DNA of 64,000 nt from Tillandsia leiboldiana (GCA_029204045.2 CM055068.1:30517587-30581586), one strand, 5' to 3'; counted from the first letter of the stretch, positions 20,473-33,406 are shown. The notes: generated from the sequence alone by a model not told the origin. A program made the numbers and translations.

Positions 20473-20663
20473 ACAACCAAAATATTAATTCTAGTCTCCG
20501 CTAGAACAACTACCAAACATCGAGAGAGAAAGAATCTACACTCCCCCCCCCCCCGATCACTCACGTCCTACACCCTTATGTCCTGCACATTTCATTTATC
20601 TGAAGCTACGTGTGGCGTCACCGTGGATGTTGGACCTTAACTGTTGTGATTAAAAGAAGAACC

Positions 20664-20675
20664 ACTCTGATACCA
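20664..20675 (-). other. gypsy-A primer binding site
   Basis: Sense TGGTATCAGAGT, eight bases behind the 5' LTR, complementary to the 3' end of initiator tRNA-Met with one mismatch at the last base. Confidence 0.9.
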
Positions 20676-20780
20676 TCTTAATCTGTCACGCCCCGGGGGT
20701 CTCGCTCAGCGGAAAAGGAAAAGTTGTTAATTTTTTTTTTTTTGAGGGTCGGTCCTCCCCGGCACGTGCCCAGACCCGCC

Positions 20781-20829
20781 GCATATACAGATTTACTCGA
20801 AAATCGGGCAGAGTCTCCTCTGTATATGC
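20781..20829 (-). other. LTR 3'-end hairpin (gypsy-A, 5' LTR)
   Basis: Same 11-bp stem as in the 3' LTR, here followed by GGCGGGTCTGGGCACG. In the genomic RNA it would lie in the 5' leader, before the primer site. Confidence 0.78.
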
Positions 20830-22122
20830 ACGGCGTCGCGGCTATTACAACATCTTAACACAAGCATTCAGTTAATCACAACAGTTCGATATTTAACCAA
20901 CAATGCAGACCGAATACAATGCCCGTCGCCAGTCAAGTTGAAAGGATAAACTCACAGTTTTTGAAAACAGGTCCACACGACCCATGGTTTTGAAAACAAT
21001 TTGGAAAGATGCCATAAATCCACAGGGTTTGGAAAACAGGTCCACACGACCCGAGGTTTTGAAAACAGTTTAGAAATCCCATAAATCCACATGGTTTGGA
21101 AAACGGGTCCACACGACCCTGGATTTTTGAAAGATAGTTTTCGAAGTTCTTTTTCTTTTTCTAGTTGTTTTGCTTTGGAAAACGGCCGAACGGGGGTAAT
21201 AAAAGAACCATAATTTCAAATCCAGAATACCAGTAATCAACATCCACACCGACCCCACGAGGGTATCGCGAACCACACCGTAGTCTACAGTACCAAATGA
21301 AATGCAAGGGAAAGTAAGGGAGATACAGACTAGGGCTCCTCACTGCCCGACCACTCCTGCCTCGACCTCACCGTCGTCTACCGCTCACCCCTGGAAGAAC
21401 CTGTCACGGAGTGGGTAGTCAGCGACATGCGATAAAAGTAATAAGCAAGACAGAAATGCCAAACCCAACTGTAAGACTATCCGGAGCAACCACTCGGCTC
21501 ACTGGAAAAGTAACACGCGAACACCTGCAATACCTATAATACCTGTAGCACCTACGCACCTTGATCTCGTCGGGCAACTACCACGACAAATCGCACCGCT
21601 CACACCTTGGGGCACCTGACCTCGTCGGACACCTATCCCGACAGGTCACACCTCTCCCCCCCCTTTTGATGCCTCAAACCCCACACCTACGGGGGCCCCC
21701 ACTACCTCACCTCGTGGGTTTACACGGGTCGAAGACCTCTTTCCCGGAAAAGAGCACCCTTTGCGGTGGCCAGACCGCGGGTGCGCGTGTCGCAACTACG
21801 AGCATAAAACCAATATACAGGGTAATATCGCAAACTCTAGAGACCGTTAGCATTAGTACGGATAACATGCAATTAGTAACCTTCCAGCAACATTGACACT
21901 ATGCTAAGCCTCAAAGAAAAACCCACCTGTCACGTGCAGTGACCGCCGCTCAACCCCTCCGCGTCCCGGTGTGCTCCCCGAATCTGCAAGGACCCCCGGG
22001 ACGAATCAGATACTCACCAACAATAAATCAAGAGCAGCAGAAAAGAATATCCAGTTTCCGTTGCTGGACGCGACCCTCGCCCGTTGGTCGCGGAAATGGC
22101 GATGGCCCGGTCGGACCGTTGG

Positions 22123-22495
22123 CGGCGGCGGGGCTGCACGGTGCCCGGGCCCGCGCGGCGCCCAGCTCGCACGCGCGGGCGGCGCCCCGCGCAGCGCCCC
22201 GGCCCGCACGGGGCCCAGCCCGCACGCGCGGACAGCTTCCCGCGTGGCGCCCAGGCCCGCGCGGCGACCAGCCCGCACGCGCGGGCGGCGCCCCGCGCGG
22301 TGCCCAGGCCCGCGCGGCACCCAGCCCGCACGCGCGGGCGGCGCCCCGCGCGGTGCCCAGGCCCCGCGGCGTGCAACCCGCACGCTCGGGCGGTGCCCCG
22401 CGCGGCGCCCAGGTCCGCGCGGCGTGCAGCCCGCACGCGCGGGCGGCGCCCTGCACGGCTCCCAGGTCCGTGCGGCGCCCCCGTAGCGGCGGCGT
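22123..22495. repeat. GC-rich 53-bp tandem array (gypsy-A, 5' LTR)
   Basis: Same units as 14471-14882 but about 40 bp shorter, with several unit-level differences. Confidence 0.85.
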
Positions 22496-23977
22496 GCGGC
22501 CGACCGTAGGGTCCCGGCTCCTTCGTGCGACGATCCGTCTCAACCTACCCTAGCATTAAATGCAGTAAAAAAAACAAATAATTAAATAAAGACTCACCGA
22601 TCTCGGCGTTCCCGGTCCGCCGATGGAGAAGGAGGAATAGGAAAGGTTCGCCCCGCGCTTGCTTGCCGGATTCGTTGGGGTGAGCGATCGTTTCCCCCTC
22701 TCCTTGATCACCTCCGCCTGGTCCTCGGTTCCGCTGGTAGAAGGGAGGAGCTTTTTGGGAAAAGGGTTCCGCTTCCTCGTTCTTTGTGACCTACGCTCAG
22801 GGCAAGAAGGAGGAAAAATAATACCCTAACCCAAGTCGCAACTTAGAAGAAAAGGATCGGGCTAACAAAGGAAGTGGGGGTAGCCCAAACCTAATTCCCC
22901 AAAGCCAAATAATTAGTCGACTTGGGTGCGAACCAGTGTCCGTTCTGCCTCGGTAATTGTGTAAGTCGCCTGAACCGTACTAAAACTTCCGGAATTTATT
23001 TCGGGAGATTCCGGAGTCGGAAACCAAAACCGATCGCGCCGCCGATCTCCGTTTCACGAGCTTTATTTTTCAAAAATACCCGCGAGCCCAGACGGTCTGC
23101 CCAGAAAACACGAAAAACATAAGTCACCCCCGGACCCCTTAGTCGAAAAGCGGTTCAATAAAATTCAAAAGAAGGTCCAGAACGACAAATAAACCCACGG
23201 TTACTACAATTGTAGCCTGCAGATGCCGCTTTTTATGCCAGATGAGACACGCTTGAGCTCGATGGGGTCGCTCCCCTCGAGTTACGCTCCGGATGCGATG
23301 ATGATGCGCCTAGTTGATACAGTAGAGGTCGCTTTGCGTGATACTGAGTTAGTCCGATGGGACGCCCTGGTTGATACACTAGGGGGCGCAGGCTTAACTG
23401 GACCCGATGTGGCAGTCACTGAGATTGGGTTATGTGAGCACCTCGTGAGCGAGTGGATGCATAGCATGTTCTTAGTTGAGTTTTTCCTTTGAGCATGATA
23501 CTTGAGGCATATTAGCTGTAGTTTCATTCCAGCTTTCATATTATCTATCTGCATACCTATTTGTTTTGCCTCCAGTAGACTTAGTTGGCATACCGTGGAT
23601 ATTGGTGACGGTACCCACTGGGAACTACCTTCTGCAGTAGTTCTCACACCCGCTACGGTGACAGGTTTTCCCGAGGTTGCTGTTCCGGCTTGTGTTCGTG
23701 CGGAGACAGCTGATCGAGGTGAGGGCGTGGCCGCGTAGCTCCTTACCCTTTTTACTTGAGAGTCAAAGGTAGATGTACCATGTGTTTTTCTGATTCCACT
23801 TTTGTACTGGACAGTCTGAGAGATCTGTATTTGTATTTATTTACATAGCGGGGGAGACTATGTATTCAGGATTTATTTTATTCAGATGTTCAGTTTTTGA
23901 TTCTGTAGCTACTAGTTTTATTTTAGCTCTGATACATGTTTAGCTATAGATCTGACTTGCAGAGTAGACGTTTCGTC

Positions 23978-23997
23978 TGTGTGGGGGTTTCCATACA
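23978..23997 (+). other. LTR 3'-end hairpin (gypsy-C)
   Basis: TGTGTGG and CCATACA pair over 7 bp with one G-U, around loop GGGTTT; AATGGCGGATGTG follows. Corresponds to the gypsy-F hairpin at 53406-53429. Confidence 0.6.
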
Positions 23998-24059
23998 AAT
24001 GGCGGATGTGTTGGCGAGCCCGGGTCGCAGTTTCGACCCCGGGGCGTGACAGATTAGGG

Positions 24060-24071
24060 TGGTATCAGAGC
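24060..24071 (+). other. gypsy-C primer binding site
   Basis: TGGTATCAGAGC, a perfect complement of the initiator tRNA-Met 3' end, eight bases behind the LTR end at 24051. Confidence 0.92.
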
Positions 24072-24348
24072 CTAGGTATATAGGTCGTTGAGAACTTAGT
24101 GACCCTAGGCTATTGGTTGGACAGTAGGATGACTGTCGTGAGAGACGTGACTTTAGCGAGAGTCCTGATTGAGTCTGTACCTCGCCTAGAGGATTGGGGT
24201 GAGTGATCTTACATGTTTATTCTCTAAAGTGGTTATGTTGGCTGCAGACAACATAATACTTTAGAATAGGTAACATGTTTTAGACTTTCGCTTGATCGGG
24301 TCGAGAGATTTCGTGGTCCTGATGTTTGGTTTGTTGCAGTTGTCTTCG

Positions 24349-25049
24349 ATGCCTCCGAGATGTCGTGTAGCAACGAGGGCACGTCCGGCCTTAGATGAGG
24401 AGCCCGAGCAGCGGGAGGCTGAGCAAACAGAGCAGAGTGAGGTCCGTGAGTTGCGGGCCCAGGTACTCCAGATGTCAAAGGCGTTACGACGCCAGGAAGA
24501 GACAGTTAGACGCCAGGAGGAGACGGCTAGGCGCCAAGAGGAGAACCTGGAGCGCATGATGCGCATGCTTGAGCAGAGAGCATCTCCTGTGGTATCGCCA
24601 GTAGTATTTCCGGCCGCGACATCGTCGACTTCGACCCAAATAGCACCGTTGACAGTGCAGGAGCAGCGAGAGCTTACTGATCGGTTGTTATACATCAGCC
24701 AGTTCCATCCCCCGCAGTTTTCAGGGTAGAGTTTGGAGCCTTGGGAGGCCGAGAACTGGATTGCCGCTATGGAAAAGTTGTTTGAGAATTTGTTCATCCT
24801 GGAGAAGCATCAGGTGCATTTGGCTACGCACATTTTGGAGAAGGACGCCGAGATTTGGTGGCATCGAGTTCGTCGTGTTGGACCACCAGGAGTGCTGTTG
24901 ATGACCTGGAGCGAGTTTCGTGCTTTACTGCTCGGGGTTTTCTTTCCCGACAGCGTGAAGCAGAAACTAGAAGGGGATCTGAGACGCCTGCAGCAGGGGA
25001 GTCGACCTCTTCAAGAGTATGTTCACAAGTTTCTGCGATTGCTGAACAG
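24349..25049 (+). pseudogene. gypsy-C gag, N-terminal part, cut by gypsy-D
   Basis: Capsid part of Gag. The start is the ATG at 24349 (MPPRCRVATRAR), the same kind of start as in gypsy-D (MPPRRQIPTRR). A Glu/Gln/Arg-rich coiled coil with LRRQEETVRRQEE repeats follows, then the conserved region with WEAENWIAAMEKLF and a FFPDSVKQKLEGDLRRLQQG motif. TAG at 24727-24729 breaks the frame. At 25049 the frame is cut by gypsy-D, with AACAG duplicated; the protein continues at 46914. Upstream, 24072-24348 is the non-coding leader. Confidence 0.88.
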
Positions 25050-25098
25050 TGTCACGCCCCGGGTGTAAACCAGAATCCGGGCTCGTCCACAGATCCGC

Positions 25099-25126
25099 CG
25101 TGCACACGAAATTTCCCGTGTACACG
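25099..25126 (-). other. LTR 3'-end hairpin (gypsy-D, 3' LTR)
   Basis: Sense arms CGTGTACACG and CGTGTGCACG pair over 10 bp with one G-U; GCGGATCTGTGGACGAGC follows. Same position and downstream motif as in the other families, with a different stem sequence. The 5' LTR copy is at 33476-33503. Confidence 0.7.
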
Positions 25127-27430
25127 AAGCGCTGGTAACCTGCTCAGATATAAAGATATAATAAAGGAGCATAAAACAGAGCTAAACTAAAACTAATACA
25201 TCTCAGACAAATGCTGGAAATAAAAGAACAACATAACTCTCATATATATACATGTGTCTCTCCCAGCTCACGAAATAAATACAACCAGCTGGCCGAAGCC
25301 AGACCCAAAATAAAGGAAAATACAATCGTCTGAGTGTACAGGGGATACATCAAAACTGCTAAACTCGAGATCGGGGAAGTAGCTATCTAATCAGCGATCC
25401 TCTTACCTCGATCCTGGGAAGAGGGTCCCGCAACTCCAGCAGAGGACTCTGCAAAACAAAGGGGAAAAGAAAGGGAAAAAACAGTGGGGGTGAGAACTAC
25501 TATAAAAACAGTAGCCTCCCCTAGTGGGTAGACCTCAAACTCAGACATGCCCACTAGGATTACTAGAGGCGAAACTAAAACAAGGGTGGTAAGCTAAAAA
25601 TATAACAACTGATAAAAGCTACCACTAATATGCCTCTAAAATAATAAGCTAACAGAATAGCTAAATGTATGCATCAGAGTATATATGCCTGCCTGGGTAA
25701 CCCAATCAAGACACCGGTGAACACCGGTACTGCCTGCTATGCCTACTAACTCACAACTCAGCTGCGGGATGCAGACCGGCTCCTGACCGACACGGTCCCA
25801 TCCCAAGGGCAACAGACCGGCTCCTGACCGGCACGGTCACACATACACACACTCCGGAGTGGCACTCGAGGGGGGCGACCCTCACGAGTGAAATAAGTCG
25901 CCATAAGTAACCTGATATAGTAGGACTGGATCAAGACTCTAATCAAGTGGGAAAAACCATCCACTAAAAGAAAAATCGATCCCCTCTCCCCCAAATCTGA
26001 TGCATTGGTAACAACCCGGTCAACCGCCCAAAATCCGTGGTTGCCGCAATTACCCTGTCATCAAGCCTGCCTGTCCCAAATCCCCAATAACTTACTACAC
26101 TATCCCAACCCCTGCTCTAACCTGAGCATAATATCCCCTAAGACTAGACAACAGGAGAAAGGATAAAAAGCATGGTTTCTCCTAAGTCAGTTCCAGTATG
26201 ATAGTGTAGCAGAAAATAGTGGCCTAACTAAGTGACCATACAAGCATGCAAAGTCCTTTTACTTAATAAAATGTTCCCAGCATTCCAATTCTCATGAGCA
26301 TTAAGGTATACATTGGTTTAAATATGTGATGTACTAATATGCCACAAATTAGTCTACACACATGCATAAGCCTCCCAATATTCTCAAAACATAATATAGT
26401 TTAAACATCTTATCCTTTGCAAGAAGCAATAATTCATTAATGTCTAGTCACCTAAGAACGCAAGTGCTAACAACAACCAATAATTCCATGCAAGCATGCT
26501 AGGTTCATCCCACTGATTCAACTATCAATCATGATATAGGAACATCTCTTAGTATGCCTAGTGGGTGATTAAAAGTAGGAGGTGACAACGGTACCCACCT
26601 CGAGCGCTAAATCCGGGTCCCAAAAGTGAAGTCCACGCTCGGTCCAAACAATCTCCACAACATTGCACAACATACCCCAAAAGAACATACACAAATAAAC
26701 ATACAATGTTCCAACATAATCTGCCCAAATTACAACAGTCCACAATTATGCCTTTTTCACTTGCGAGATCTGCTCGACAAATTCCAAGAAAAATACTGTC
26801 ACGATCCTCGCGACGAACCGGTCGAAACGAGTACCTGCAAGTTCAAATCTGAGTTTCCTACGCTGAGATACAAATTCTGCAAGGGTACCACCCCAAAATA
26901 TACTATACAGGAATTCAGTGTCAAAGAACTCGGGAAAAGAAAGATTTTCACCTTCAGGAAATATTCAGAAAAATCACAAAAAATTCGAGGGTGTTCCTTG
27001 CGCTGTGGAGATGAAAAACGCCTCTTGGCACGCCTCGATCCGACACCTATGCGCGAAGATATAGGCAAAACACCCAACTGATGTCCAAAACTCCGCGAGG
27101 AAAAATGGGTAAAAAGGATGCTCAGAAAACTCCAAGATAAAAGCTCAAAACAAAGAAGTTGGAGCCCTACCTGTCGTGAGTCCAACGGCGCAAGAATCGC
27201 CTAAATCGGAGGTCGGCGTAAGCCGGTGGAGCCCGCGCACTGAGATGCTACGAAACGGGTCGCCGGTGAACGAGCGCCGCGCCGCGCAGTAAAACTGAGA
27301 ACCTCGGGATGCGTGCCTCTGAAAAATCCCAGGGATCCACAAAAGTACAGAGAACAGTGAGAGGGAGAAGTCTCCTTAAGCACCCTCTGCAAAAAGAAAC
27401 CCAGAAAAAGAGTTATAGGGCCTCAAATTT

Positions 27431-27441
27431 GCTATTTATAG
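27431..27441 (-). promoter_or_regulatory. TATA-like box, gypsy-D 3' LTR
   Basis: Sense CTATAAATAGC; the identical box in the 5' LTR is at 46081-46091. Confidence 0.55.
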
Positions 27442-28321
27442 GCCCAAACCCGCCGCCCATGAGCTATCGGATTCGGGCGCTCCAATCCGGGCGCCCGAAT
27501 CCGAAAAGTCGGATTTCCCTCGGACGACCAAGCGCCCAGAAGTCCCTGCGCCCGCCACGTGTCCCCAAACAGCGGACAGCATGAACGGGCGATTGGGACC
27601 CGGCCGCATGTCCACCCCCGGTCAGCGGGGGTAGGTACGGCCCGCCATTCGCGGGCTGACGCGTGGCCGCACTCGAGTGCGGCCGACAGCGCGCCTGGCG
27701 CCTCTGCACGCACGTGCCCTGAGGCGCCGCCCGTGCACTCTGTGGACCGCGTTTTCATGAGCCAGCCAATGCCAGGCAGCCACGTGTCAAGCACCCGGTC
27801 CACCGAAGCCGCGCGGTTTCCCCTGGACAGCGCCGCGTTCACCCGCCATTCCGGGCGCGCCACGTGGCCCGCACGGCGGTCCATGCACCCGCCGCGCCTC
27901 CCCGTGGACCGAGCTGTGTGAGCCGGCCAATGACAGGCCGCCACGTGGCTCAGGCCGGTCCATGGTCACCTCCCATGCACCGAAAATCCCCGAAAACTTC
28001 CGGAAGCCCATTTTTAGTCATCCGGACTCCGAATTTAACAAGCGAATAGCCGTTTTCAAGCGTTTTTCTGCGCTGAATCCAAATCCAACCTCAGTTTGGC
28101 CCAAAACCTTTTCTAAAATTTGGCAAATGCAGCCGAAGGCCAAATCAGCTAAAGATGTTTCATAGGGTCCATCTGTGGCAACCCTTTGATGCACCATGGG
28201 CCAGACACACCAACACTAGGTGTTCTACACAGTGGATTCATCGGAAAGGTTGCATGGGGATCAGGACCACTACATCCTCCCCTACAAGAAAAAGTTTCGT
28301 CCTCGAATCAAAAATCATACC

Positions 28322-31300
28322 TCAAGCCGGGGCCTCGAACAAGTGGGGGTAAGCGTCCATCATCGCTGACTCCAGCTCCCAAGTAGCCTCGCACTCATCA
28401 TGGCTGCTCCAGAGGATCTTCTCATAAGGGATGGCCCGGCTGCGCAACTCCCTAACCTCACAGTCCAATATCCTCAATGGCCGCTCGACATAGCTCAAGT
28501 CCTCAGTGATCTCCAGTGGGGTGAAATCGATGATGTGCGACGGGTCATAAACATACCTCCTCAGAGTCGATACACATCGTGAACACCAGCAAGTTTTGGA
28601 GGGAGTGCAAGTGTATAAGCAGCTGGCCCTATGCGTTCCAATACCTCGAAAGGTCCAATATAACGAGGGTTCAGTTTCCCACGAATCCCAAATCTCCGGA
28701 TCCCCTTTGAAGGCGAGACTTTCAAAAAGACATGATCTCCAACCATAAACTCAAGGTCTCGCCTCCGCACATCTGCGTAGCTCCTCTGTCTGCTCCGAGC
28801 GGTCTGAAGATGCTGCCTGACTACCCAGACCTTATCCTCTGCCTCTCGCAGCAACTCTGGCCCCAAGGTCCGTCTTTCACCCACGTCGCTCCAATAAAGC
28901 GGGGAACGACACTTGCGTCCATACAATGCTTCAAACGGAGCCATCTGGATGCTCGCTTGAAAGTTATTATTGTACGCAAACTCTACCAGTGATAAGTGTC
29001 ACACCCAACCTCCTCCAAAGTCTAGCGTACAAGCTCGGAGCATGTCCTCAAGAATCTGTATAGTCCGCTCTGACTGTCCGTCTGTCTGTGGGTGAAACGA
29101 TGTGCTGAAACTGAGCTGTGTCCCCAAAGTGGCCTGTAGACTCCTCCAAAAGCGCGAAACAAACCTCGGATCTCGATCAGATACAATGGAGGCGGGTACA
29201 CCATGCAGCCTCACCACCTCGTCTAAGTACAGGTGAGCCAGCCGCTCGAGTGACCAAGTCACATGTACCGGTAAAAAGTGAGCGGACTAGGTGAGTCTAT
29301 CCACAACTACCCAGATCGCATCCACTCCCGTCTGTGCCCTCGGCAATCCAGTGACAAAATCCATAGTAACATGTTCCCATTTCCATTCAGGGATTGGGAG
29401 ACTCTGCAACTTACCAGCAGGTACACGATGCTCAGCCTTTACTTGCTGATAAGTTAAGAAGTGTGCCACAAATCTCCCAATGTCTCTTTTCATCCCGTTC
29501 CACCAAAACTGTGCCTTGAGGTCCCTATACATCTTAGTCCCACCAGGATGAATGGTATAAGGTGTATAGTGGGCCTCCCTCAAGATCTGCTCTCGAATCT
29601 CTGAATCCATAGGCATGCAAGCTCGGTCCCTGTACCTCAGTACTCCCGAAGCATCAACCGCAAAGTCCCCTGTCTGATCACTCGAAATCTGCTCTCTGAT
29701 CCTGGTCAAATGGGGGTCCTAACTCTGTCTCTCTCTAATCCTGTCCAATAGAGTGGGCTGCACGACTAGAGACATAAGTCTAGCAGAGACCCCAGGGGAC
29801 ACAACCTCGAGCTCTAACCGCCTCATCTGCTCAAGTAATGGCGCCTGATCGGTGATCATCAAAGATAGGCTCTGTACTGCTCTCCTGCTCAGGGCATCAG
29901 CGACCACGTTGGCCTTGACAGGATGGTAGAGTATGTCCACATCGTAGTCCTTTAACAATTCTAACCATCTGCGTTGCCTCAAGTTGAGCTCCTTCTGTGT
30001 AAACAGGTATTTCAAGCTCTTGTGGTCGGTATAAATCTCGCAGTGTTCCCCATACAAATAATGGCGCCACAACTTTAGTGCAAAAATTACCGCAGCTAGC
30101 TCCAAGTCATGGGTAGGGTAATTCTTTTCATAATCCTTCAGTTACCGAGAGGCATAAGCGATTACCCTACCCTCCTGCATCAGCACGCAGCCAAGTCCAC
30201 TGTGCAATGCATCACTGTAAATCACGTATCCTTTCCCCATAACAGGGAGGGAAAGGATAGGAGCCGACATCAATCTATTCTTTAATTCCTCAAAGCTCCT
30301 CTGGCAATCCTCACTCCAGATAAACATAATCCCTTTACGCGTCAGACGAGTGAGGGGTATGGAGAGTTTCGCAAAACCTTCCACAAACCGACGATAATAT
30401 CCGGCTAGGCCCATAAAACTACGAACCTCTGATACCGTCGTCGGTCGGGGACAATCCCGGACTGCCTCAATCTTCGCCGGGTCTACTGCCACTCCTGCGG
30501 CTGAGATCACATGGCCCAAAAAGACAACCTCCCGAAGCCAAAATTCGCACTTAGATAACTCGGCATACAACTTCCTCTCTCTGAGAAGTTGCAGCACAAT
30601 CCTCAGGTGCTTCTCATGCTCCGCATCACTCCGGGAATAAACCAGGATATCATCAATAAATACAACGATGAACAGATCCAGGTACGGTCGAAAGATCCTG
30701 TTCATTAAATCCATAAAAGCGGCAGGGGCATTTGTCAATCCAAAAGGCATGACGGTGAACTCATAATGCCCGTACCGTGTCCTGAATGTCGTCTTTGGGA
30801 TGTCCTCGGCCTTCACCTTCAATTGGTGGTAACCAGACTGTAAATAAATCTTGGAGAAGACACAAGACCCTTGCAGCTAATCAAATAAATCGTCAATGCG
30901 CGGCAAAGGGTACTTGTTCTTGATGGTCACTTTATTCAGCTCACGGTAATCAACACACAGTCGAAGTGAACCATCCTTCTTCTTCACAAATAGCACCGGC
31001 GCTCCCCAAGGTGATACACTTGGTCTCACAAAACCTTTATCCATTAAGTCCTGAAGTTGCGCCTTTAACTCTCGCAGCTCAGCCGGTGCCATTCGGTAAG
31101 GAGCCTTAGAGATTGGCGCAGTTTCTGGGACTACGTCAATCAAAAACTCGATCTCCCTATTCGGCGGCATGCTAGTCAGCTCCGATGGAAATACATCCGG
31201 GAACTCGTGGACAATAGGGATATCCGCGAGTCTCAATGCCGCCGTAGGCTCCTTAACCACACAAGCCAAAAAGGCCACGCATCCACTGCGCATCATCTGC

Positions 31301-33132
31301 CTCGCACGAGAAGTCGAAACTACTGAGGCGAAGAAAGCACTCTGGCACCCTCTATACACAAACACCTCCTAGCCTGGCTCACTAAAAGTCATAGTCCTCG
31401 CGGCGCAATCAATCGTCGCGAAATAGCGAGCCAGCCAATCCATCCCAAGTACTATGTCAAAATCTCGCAGCTGACTCAGGACCATCAGGTCCGCTGGCAA
31501 AATCCAAGACTCAGTCTGTACTGGGCAGGACCAACAACACTCCTCTACATGCAATGTATGATCAGGAATCTGTACCTCTAATCCATGTGGCAACCGACCT
31601 AACTCTAGTCCATGAGATGATGCAAATGCTCTACTAATAAAGGAATGTGATGCACCGGTATCAAATAAAGTGTGAGCTCTAGTACCGAAAAGTAAAATGA
31701 TACCTGCCACCACGTGGTCGGCTGCCGAGGAGTCCTCCACCTGGGCGGCATAGACCCACCCGCTCTGAGCTGGTGGTCGGTAGTCTGCAGGGTGGGAAGA
31801 AGGAGCCCTGCTCGCTGGAGCATAGGGCCGCTGCTGGGGCACCGAAGGGATTGATGCTGAGGAAGGAGCCGGCGATGTCGAGAAAGGGCAAGTAGCTCGC
31901 AGATGACCGGACTGCCCGCATCGGAAACAGCGACCATGCCTCAAATCACAAGTATCAGAGGGGTGCTGACCCCTGCAGAAAACACACCCAACTGTAGACC
32001 GGGGCTGCCTCGACTGCTGCTACTGCTGCTGCCTCTGCCGCTGAGACCCCTGCTATCGCGACTGTGACCTCTGCTGCTGCGAGTGCTGCTGCTATCGCTG
32101 GGGCTGCTGCTGCTGGTGCTGGTGCTGTGGGGGCCTCTGGGATCCACCAGGCCCTCGCCGCTCCGAACGCCCACGGCCCGTAAACTGAGGCGGTGGCGGT
32201 CGGGGCGGCCTACAGGAACTGGCCTGTCCCCCATCGTCCAGCGCTGGTCGCTTCTTCTCAGAACTCTGAGCGACCAATCCTCCACGTCTAGCGACAACGT
32301 GATCTCCCCTCTCAACCCACTGCGCATGATCCGCTGCCTCTGCCAAAGTCTGTAGCCTCTGGGCATGCACCAAGGTATAGATCTCTGGGCGCAGACCCGT
32401 CTCAAAGAGCTCCACCTGGTGCGGTCCATCCCTGGCGACATAAGGTACGCAGTTGAGCAACTACGTGAACTCCTGGAAGTAGGCCCATACTGTCCGGTCA
32501 CCCTGCTGAAGATTCTTCAAATCATCTTCCAGCTTTTTCTTCACACTCGTGGAGAAATAAGTATCTAGAATCATCCGTCTAAACTCTGACCAAGGTAGCT
32601 GTCGGGTAATCTGGAACTCCAAAGGCTCAACCCGACGCCACCAGGCATCTGCATCCCCCTCTAAACAATGTACTACCATATGTACTCTGAATCTCTGGTC
32701 AATGAAGAAGTCCCGAAAAAACTTCTCCATTGCTGCTAGCCACGATCCTATCTCCCATGGCTGAGTGCTCCACCCTGAATACCTAGGCGGTCCTCGCTGA
32801 CAAAACTGGGTGAGTTTGTCAGCAAACTCCTGTTCCTCCGCTAGGGTCAATGGCCGGATCACTCCCTGAGCCCCACTGCTCGAAGATGGTGCGGTAGGTA
32901 CTAGTGGTATAGCCGGCGGTACAACTGTTTGTACGGGGGCCTCAACAGTAGTAGGGGGAGGTGCCCCTGCCTGGGAAAGCAACTGCTCAATCCTCTGCTC
33001 CTGCAGGCGGTGACTCTCCGCCAACTAGGCCACCATGGCCCTCAACTCACTGATCTCTGAAGGTCCGGACTGCTCCGGCACCTCCGGGGGTGTAGGAGTA
33101 CGCCGGGTAGGGATCTGCCGCCTAGGAGGCAT
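28322..33132 (-). pseudogene. gypsy-D gag-pol polyprotein, eleven stops and one frameshift
   Basis: The start is ATG at 33132-33130 (MPPRRQIPTRR). Domains in order: Gag (PWEIGSWLAAMEKFF), a Gln/Ser/Arg-rich low-complexity stretch, zinc knuckle CFRCGQSGHLRATC near 31935-31894, protease LFDTGASHSFISR near 31665, RT FIDDILVYSR near 30655, RNase H DALSRR near 29890, integrase SDRDPRFVSRF near 29190, and a chromodomain-like end at about 28480-28322. Stops lie at 33025, 32461, 32092, 32053, 32020, 31369, 30877, 30142, 29719, 29287 and 28999 (lowest base given): nine TAG, one TAA, one TGA. The frame shifts near 28565-28580. The RT motif SKIDLQSG reads SKIYLQSG, a further loss. Confidence 0.9.
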
Positions 33133-33406
33133 CCTGCCACACAAGAAACCACGAGTTAGTAAACAAAACCACTCTCGACCCAATCCAGCGAAAGTCATGG
33201 ACATCCCCCTATTTCTGTAACCTTATGTTGTCTGCAGCCAACATAATAGTCCACCAGAAATAGGCTATGCCAGTCCCTCTCCACTCACAGGAAGAGTTAA
33301 TAATAAATTACCGACTTTCGCAAAATGTCGCGTCACTCACGCCCTGCCTTCCTAGTGTCTGCCAAAAAGCCTAGGGTTTTCTAAGTCCCAACTGACCTAT
33401 CCCTAA

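Larger units (their letters stand above)
13032..23208 (-). mobile_element. gypsy-A: near-complete Tekay/Del-type Ty3-gypsy element (10.2 kb)
   Basis: Two long LTRs (2565 and 2525 bp, highly similar) flank a gag-pol frame on the minus strand. The sense LTR runs TGTAGTAACC...GGGGCGTGACA. Flanks are AATGT (13027-13031) and ATTGT (23209-23213), a 5-bp target duplication with one difference. The primer site fits initiator tRNA-Met. Integrase behind RNase H and a C-terminal chromodomain place it among Tekay/Del chromoviruses. Gag-pol is broken only by two TAG codons. It lies inside the gypsy-C 5' LTR. Confidence 0.93.
20684..23208 (-). repeat. gypsy-A 5' LTR (2525 bp)
   Basis: Plus strand TGTCACGCCCCGGGGGTC...GGTTACTACA. 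Contains the hairpin at 20781-20829, the conserved block at 21721-21771 and the GC array at about 22123-22495. No convincing TATA box was recognised. Confidence 0.93.
11443..24051 (+). mobile_element. gypsy-C 5' LTR, split by gypsy-A (pieces 11443-13031 and 23209-24051)
   Basis: The two pieces are joined logically by the LTR of gypsy-F, an uninterrupted 3.77-kb relative on the minus strand (53355-57120). It runs directly from the equivalent of GATCGTGGA (left of gypsy-A) to ATAGCCTGCA (right of gypsy-A). The LTR start lies left of copia-A, outside the window. The right end ...CCCCGGGGCGTGACA at 24051 is followed by a primer binding site, so this is the 5' LTR of a plus-strand element. The left piece holds a TATA-like box and several tandem repeats. 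Confidence 0.85.
25050..28274 (-). repeat. gypsy-D 3' LTR (3225 bp)
   Basis: Non-coding. Sense-strand TATA-like CTATAAATAGC is at 27441-27431. GC-rich but not strongly tandem sequence lies at about 27570-27960. Small ORFs inside have no recognisable domain. Confidence 0.92.

Noticed and set aside
16872..20640. Plus-strand ORFs of 60-214 aa opposite gypsy-A gag-pol
   Set aside because: Antisense shadows of a long coding frame with no recognisable motif; the same holds for plus-strand ORFs opposite gypsy-D and gypsy-E.
23223..23738. Plus-strand ORFs of 78-89 aa in front of gypsy-C
   Set aside because: They lie inside the gypsy-C 5' LTR, align with non-coding gypsy-F LTR sequence, and show no domain.
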